This document shows positions 61,452 to 64,000 of a stretch of DNA of 64,000 nt, piece after piece. The notes under the pieces were generated by a model. The model worked only from the letters and a program-made list of their open reading frames with translations. It was not told the origin of the DNA and did not search any database. This stretch comes from Thermoproteota archaeon. GTDB taxonomy: Archaea > Korarchaeota > Korarchaeia > Korarchaeales > Korarchaeaceae. Location: assembly GCA_027492205.1 (NCBI GenBank), contig JAOZFN010000014.1, positions 1 to 64,000 on the forward strand, given 5' to 3'. The translations under genes and the position numbers were made by a program. Each line of letters begins with the position of its first letter. Position 1 is the stretch's first letter.

Positions 61452-62773
61452 GACGAGCCGTCCGCCCCCTGCCTGCCGAGCAGCCAGCGCTCGATCACCT
61501 CCCTTGCCCAGTCCGATAGGGACACGCTGACGGACCTACCGTTCCTGCTGACGGTCACTACGCCGTGAAAGGCCATGACGTCCACGTTCCTCTTCACGGT
61601 CGGGGCCGAGACGCCCAGCCTCCTGGCGAGCCCCCTCACGCTCTCCGGACCGTCGAGGAGTAGGGTCTCTGCCAACCTCCTCCTCACCTCGCTCGCGAGC
61701 AGGCTCCTCAGTCGGGCCTCGTTGGCCATCTCGGGCGGGTAGTATATCCTCCTCCCCAGAAACACGGTGGAGGACACCAGCCCCCTGCTCTCCAGGACGT
61801 AAAGGTGCCACCTGACCGTCGACTCCGGCTCCCCCAGCCTCGACGAGATCTCCCTCAGGTTCAAGCCGGGGTGCCTCCTCAGCAGGCTGAAGATGGCCGA
61901 CCTCTTGCCGTCCCTGAGGGCGTCTGCCCTACGTATCCTAACGACCAGGGACGCGATCAGGGCCTTCCCCCTCCTGGATCTCCTCACCAGCTCCCCCGTG
62001 CCCAGCCCTCCGGCGAGGGCGACGGCGCCGATCAGGGCGGGTGGGGCCGGGTGAGGCCTGGACGTCGCCCTGAGCAGGAGCTCCTCGGTCACCCTCACGA
62101 GGTCCCTGTCTCCAGAGTCCCAGTAGGGCCAGACCGGGTTGAAGGCCAGGGCGAGCACCGCCCCGCCGCCGCACCTCGCCAAGACAGCAGCGGGGCCTCC
62201 GTCTCTGAACCTCGCGAGCACCTCCCCGTCGGTGAACTTCAGCTCGGCTCGACCGTAACTGGCCGGATCGTATTCCACCCCTCCCAGGCCCCCGCTGGGA
62301 CTGAACTCAAGCTCGATCAAGTCGCCCCCGGTTTTGGGGAAGTCCCAGGGGAGTGTCAAGAGTCCCTCGAGCGCGCCCAGGTAGAGGAGGGTGTTTGCGT
62401 CCGCGACCAGCAGGCCGCCCCCCTCGACGTACGACCTGATCGCCCGGGCGACCTCGGGCGGCATGTCCCTCCCGTTCCAGTCGAGGATCACCAGGGCGTT
62501 TGGACGCAGGGAGGACCAGTCTTCGATGTCGCCCGCCCAGGCGACGCGGAGTGGGATGCCGAGAGATTTCAACTCGATTGCGAACCTAAAATCTGGCTCG
62601 TCCAGGGCCACAAAAAGCAGTTCACCGCCGACGGCTGAGGAGGCGCTGATCCCGGCCGACAGCAGGCCCAGCAGGATGCCCAGCGAGAGCGCCCTCGCCA
62701 GCCCCTTCCGGCCGATGGAAATCGGCACAAGATCTGTTGCGGCGGCGCTCTTTTTATTCGTTTTCGCCGCCAA
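61448..62773 (-). CDS. Membrane-anchored winged-helix regulator with extracellular GATase-like domain
   Basis: 441 residues; first gene of the archaeosortase operon. Basic N-terminus and signal-anchor (LARALSLGILLGLLSAGISA), outside Rossmann-like domain (GELLFVALDEPDFRF, NALVILDWNGRDMPP, YVEGGGLLVADANTLLYLG, GGGAVLALAFNPVWPYW), TM (PPALIGAVALAGGLG), then two winged helices inside (GKRSAIFSLLRRHPGLNLREI, STVRWHLYVLESRGLV; ESVRGLARRLGVSAPTVKRNV). Same layout as 58697-60139. Probably regulates this operon in response to an envelope signal; inference from topology and position. Confidence 0.72.
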   Translation of the reverse strand: MAAKTNKKSAAATDLVPISIGRKGLARALSLGILLGLLSAGISASSAVGGELLFVALDEPDFRFAIELKSLGIPLRVAWAGDIEDWSSLRPNALVILDWNGRDMPPEVARAIRSYVEGGGLLVADANTLLYLGALEGLLTLPWDFPKTGGDLIELEFSPSGGLGGVEYDPASYGRAELKFTDGEVLARFRDGGPAAVLARCGGGAVLALAFNPVWPYWDSGDRDLVRVTEELLLRATSRPHPAPPALIGAVALAGGLGTGELVRRSRRGKALIASLVVRIRRADALRDGKRSAIFSLLRRHPGLNLREISSRLGEPESTVRWHLYVLESRGLVSSTVFLGRRIYYPPEMANEARLRSLLASEVRRRLAETLLLDGPESVRGLARRLGVSAPTVKRNVDVMAFHGVVTVSRNGRSVSVSLSDWAREVIERWLLGRQGADGSS

Positions 62774-62867
62774 TCGTACTCAGCGAACGCCGAATCCCGG
62801 CGAGTGGGGAAATCGGATCGGGCCGGGGAGACCCCACCAATGGACAGATTGGCGGGGGAGTGAGTCG

Positions 62868-63617
62868 TCATATCTTCCCCGTCAGCCTGGCCCTGAGGGT
62901 CATCCTCTTGAGCTCGGCGATCAGGCTCCCCGGCCTGATGTGCTTGGGGCACACCTCGGCGCACGCGTAGACCTGGTGGCACCTCCAGACTCCGGAGGCC
63001 TCGCTGTCTGCCACCAGGAGCCTCAGGGGCTTCACGTCGTCCCTCTCCCTAGAGTCCACCGCGAACCTGTACAGCTGGGTCAGCGCCGCGGGCCCCAGGA
63101 AGAGCGGGTCCGTCGCGGCCACCGGACACGCGGAGACGCAGGCCCCGCACCATATGCAGTCGGAGGGGGACTTGTACCTCTCGAACTCCATTGGGGAGAC
63201 CCTTGGCTCTCGCACGCCCTCCCTCGGGTAGAGGTAGGGCATTACGGCCTCCATCTGCCTCAGGAACGGCTCTATGTCCACGACGAGGTCCTTGAGCACC
63301 CGGAAGTGGGCCAGGGGCTCCACCTTCACCCTCCTGCCCAGGTCCGCGATCTGGGTCTCGCAGGCCAGCCTCTGCACCCCGTTTATCATCATGGCGCAGG
63401 AGCCGCAGATCTTGGCCCTGCAGCTGTACCTGAACGACAGGGTGGGGTCGAGCTCCTGCAGGATGTAGAGCAGCCCGTCGAGGACCGTCATGCCCCTCCG
63501 GTAGGGGACCTCGTACTCCACGTAGTAGGGGGCCCTGTCCCTCCTAGGGTCGAATCGGAAGACTGTGAACCTGACGGTCTCGCCCTCCCGAACCCGCCCG
63601 GGCATTCGCCGACTCAC
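62868..63617 (-). CDS. sdhB: Succinate dehydrogenase/fumarate reductase iron-sulfur subunit
   Basis: 249 residues. N-terminal plant-type [2Fe-2S] domain SCRAKICGSCAMMINGVQRLAC, then two cluster motifs DCIWCGACVSACP and CHQVYACAEVCPKHI for the 4Fe-4S and 3Fe-4S/4Fe-4S centres. Transfers electrons from the flavoprotein to quinone. Follows the SdhA gene by 7 bases. Start GTG 63617 or ATG 63605. Confidence 0.95.
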   Translation of the reverse strand: MSRRMPGRVREGETVRFTVFRFDPRRDRAPYYVEYEVPYRRGMTVLDGLLYILQELDPTLSFRYSCRAKICGSCAMMINGVQRLACETQIADLGRRVKVEPLAHFRVLKDLVVDIEPFLRQMEAVMPYLYPREGVREPRVSPMEFERYKSPSDCIWCGACVSACPVAATDPLFLGPAALTQLYRFAVDSRERDDVKPLRLLVADSEASGVWRCHQVYACAEVCPKHIRPGSLIAELKRMTLRARLTGKI

Positions 63618-63624
63618 CCCCTCC

Positions 63625-64000
63625 TCAGTACCTCCTCTCCGTGGGCTGCCACTTGGTGATCACCACCGGCTTGTAGTCGAACTCCGGCCCGTCCGGCGTG
63701 TAGAAGGCCAGCGTGTGCTTAAGCCATTTCTCATCGTCTCTCTTCGGGTAGTCCGTGCGGTAGTGCCCGCCCCTGCTCTCCGTACGCCTCAGCGCGCCCT
63801 CGGCCACCACCAGCGCCACGTCGAGCATCCCCTCAATGATGAGGGCGTCCAGCAGGCCCTGATTGAACGGCCCGGGCGGAGCCGGGACACCGGCACTCTC
63901 CCGATACTCCTTTCTCAGCCTCCTGATGGTCTCCACACCCTTCCTGAGACGCTCCTCATCCCTGAAGATCCCCACGTAGTCCCACATGGCCTGCTGCATG
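63625..64000 (-). CDS. sdhA: Succinate dehydrogenase/fumarate reductase flavoprotein, C-terminal part
   Basis: Incomplete: 5' end is beyond the window. The 124 visible residues are the C-terminal helical and capping region of SdhA: QQAMWDYVGIFRDEERLRKG, NQGLLDALIIEGMLDVALV and the conserved ESRGGHYRTDYPKRDDEKWLKH ending VITKWQPTERRY. The invariant RGxHxRxDYPxRDD segment binds FAD/substrate. Directly upstream of sdhB. Confidence 0.93.
   Translation of the reverse strand, partial: MQQAMWDYVGIFRDEERLRKGVETIRRLRKEYRESAGVPAPPGPFNQGLLDALIIEGMLDVALVVAEGALRRTESRGGHYRTDYPKRDDEKWLKHTLAFYTPDGPEFDYKPVVITKWQPTERRY

Noticed and set aside
1-64000. tRNA, rRNA genes and CRISPR arrays
   Set aside because: No T-loop/acceptor combination, rRNA-like sequence or regularly spaced repeats were found by reading; a covariance-model scan would be more sensitive.
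1-64000. Intact insertion sequences
   Set aside because: No transposase gene is recognisable; the decayed stretches look like fragments of host surface, transporter and toxin genes rather than of IS elements.

Overview
This window is archaeal chromosomal DNA. The evidence is TATA-box promoters about 25-30 bases before leaderless starts, strong GGAGG ribosome sites inside operons, an XPB-type helicase, a PriS-like primase fold, Sec11-type (Ser/His) signal peptidase, an archaeosortase and AF1577-type radical SAM. It is GC-rich, dense in Arg codons AGG/AGA, and carries Rieske/cytochrome b and succinate dehydrogenase genes, so I infer a respiring, probably thermophilic member of the TACK group. 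I cannot place it more exactly from the sequence alone.

Layout. 0-3 kb: B12-dependent ribonucleotide reductase, cut by an intein exactly before its catalytic cysteine, followed by cob(I)alamin adenosyltransferase. 3.6-5 kb: an AbiE-type toxin-antitoxin pair with a perfect palindromic operator. 5.4-9.2 kb: ThiI, a PIN-domain remnant, a methyltransferase and a radical SAM/SPASM enzyme. 9.2-13.1 kb: a three-gene operon of an exported beta-propeller with a cytoplasmic winged helix, a coiled-coil winged-helix protein and an HEXXH protein. 13.2-16.6 kb: a GNAT protein and divergent metal-handling genes (CC-motif membrane protein and P1B ATPase). 16.9-20.8 kb: sulfur-carrier genes (TusA, DUF1641, SQR-like, DsrE2) with two V4R-family proteins. 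20.8-29.1 kb: ChlI-ChlD-like fusion with membrane segments, a membrane glycosyltransferase-like protein, XPB helicase, coiled-coil protein, DUF72-SWIM.

29-48 kb is an accessory stretch: PriS-like primase, small HEXXH protein, a giant membrane coiled-coil protein, HEPN/MNT, a caspase-fold (clan CD) candidate, a very large beta-helix surface protein, a PD-(D/E)XK-like protein with 63-base tandem repeats, VIT1, VapBC, and several decayed genes: two large surface-protein pseudogenes, a partial copy of VIT1 and a fragment of the surface-protein repeat.

48-64 kb: GNAT, second DUF72, Rieske plus cytochrome b, a signal peptidase fused to TasA-like and lamin-tail domains beside a TasA-like protein, a two-barrel glycosidase-like protein, and a compact five-gene operon (membrane regulator, archaeosortase, its probable CTERM-tailed substrate, second membrane regulator, GT2 polysaccharide synthase). 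I read 52-63 kb as an extracellular-matrix (fibre plus polysaccharide) island. The window ends in succinate dehydrogenase.

The two strongest unexpected signals are (1) five genes that appear to start at CTG, four with ribosome-site-like sequence six bases upstream and two overlapping the previous stop as CTGA, and (2) the archaeosortase/polysaccharide operon with membrane-anchored winged-helix regulators.
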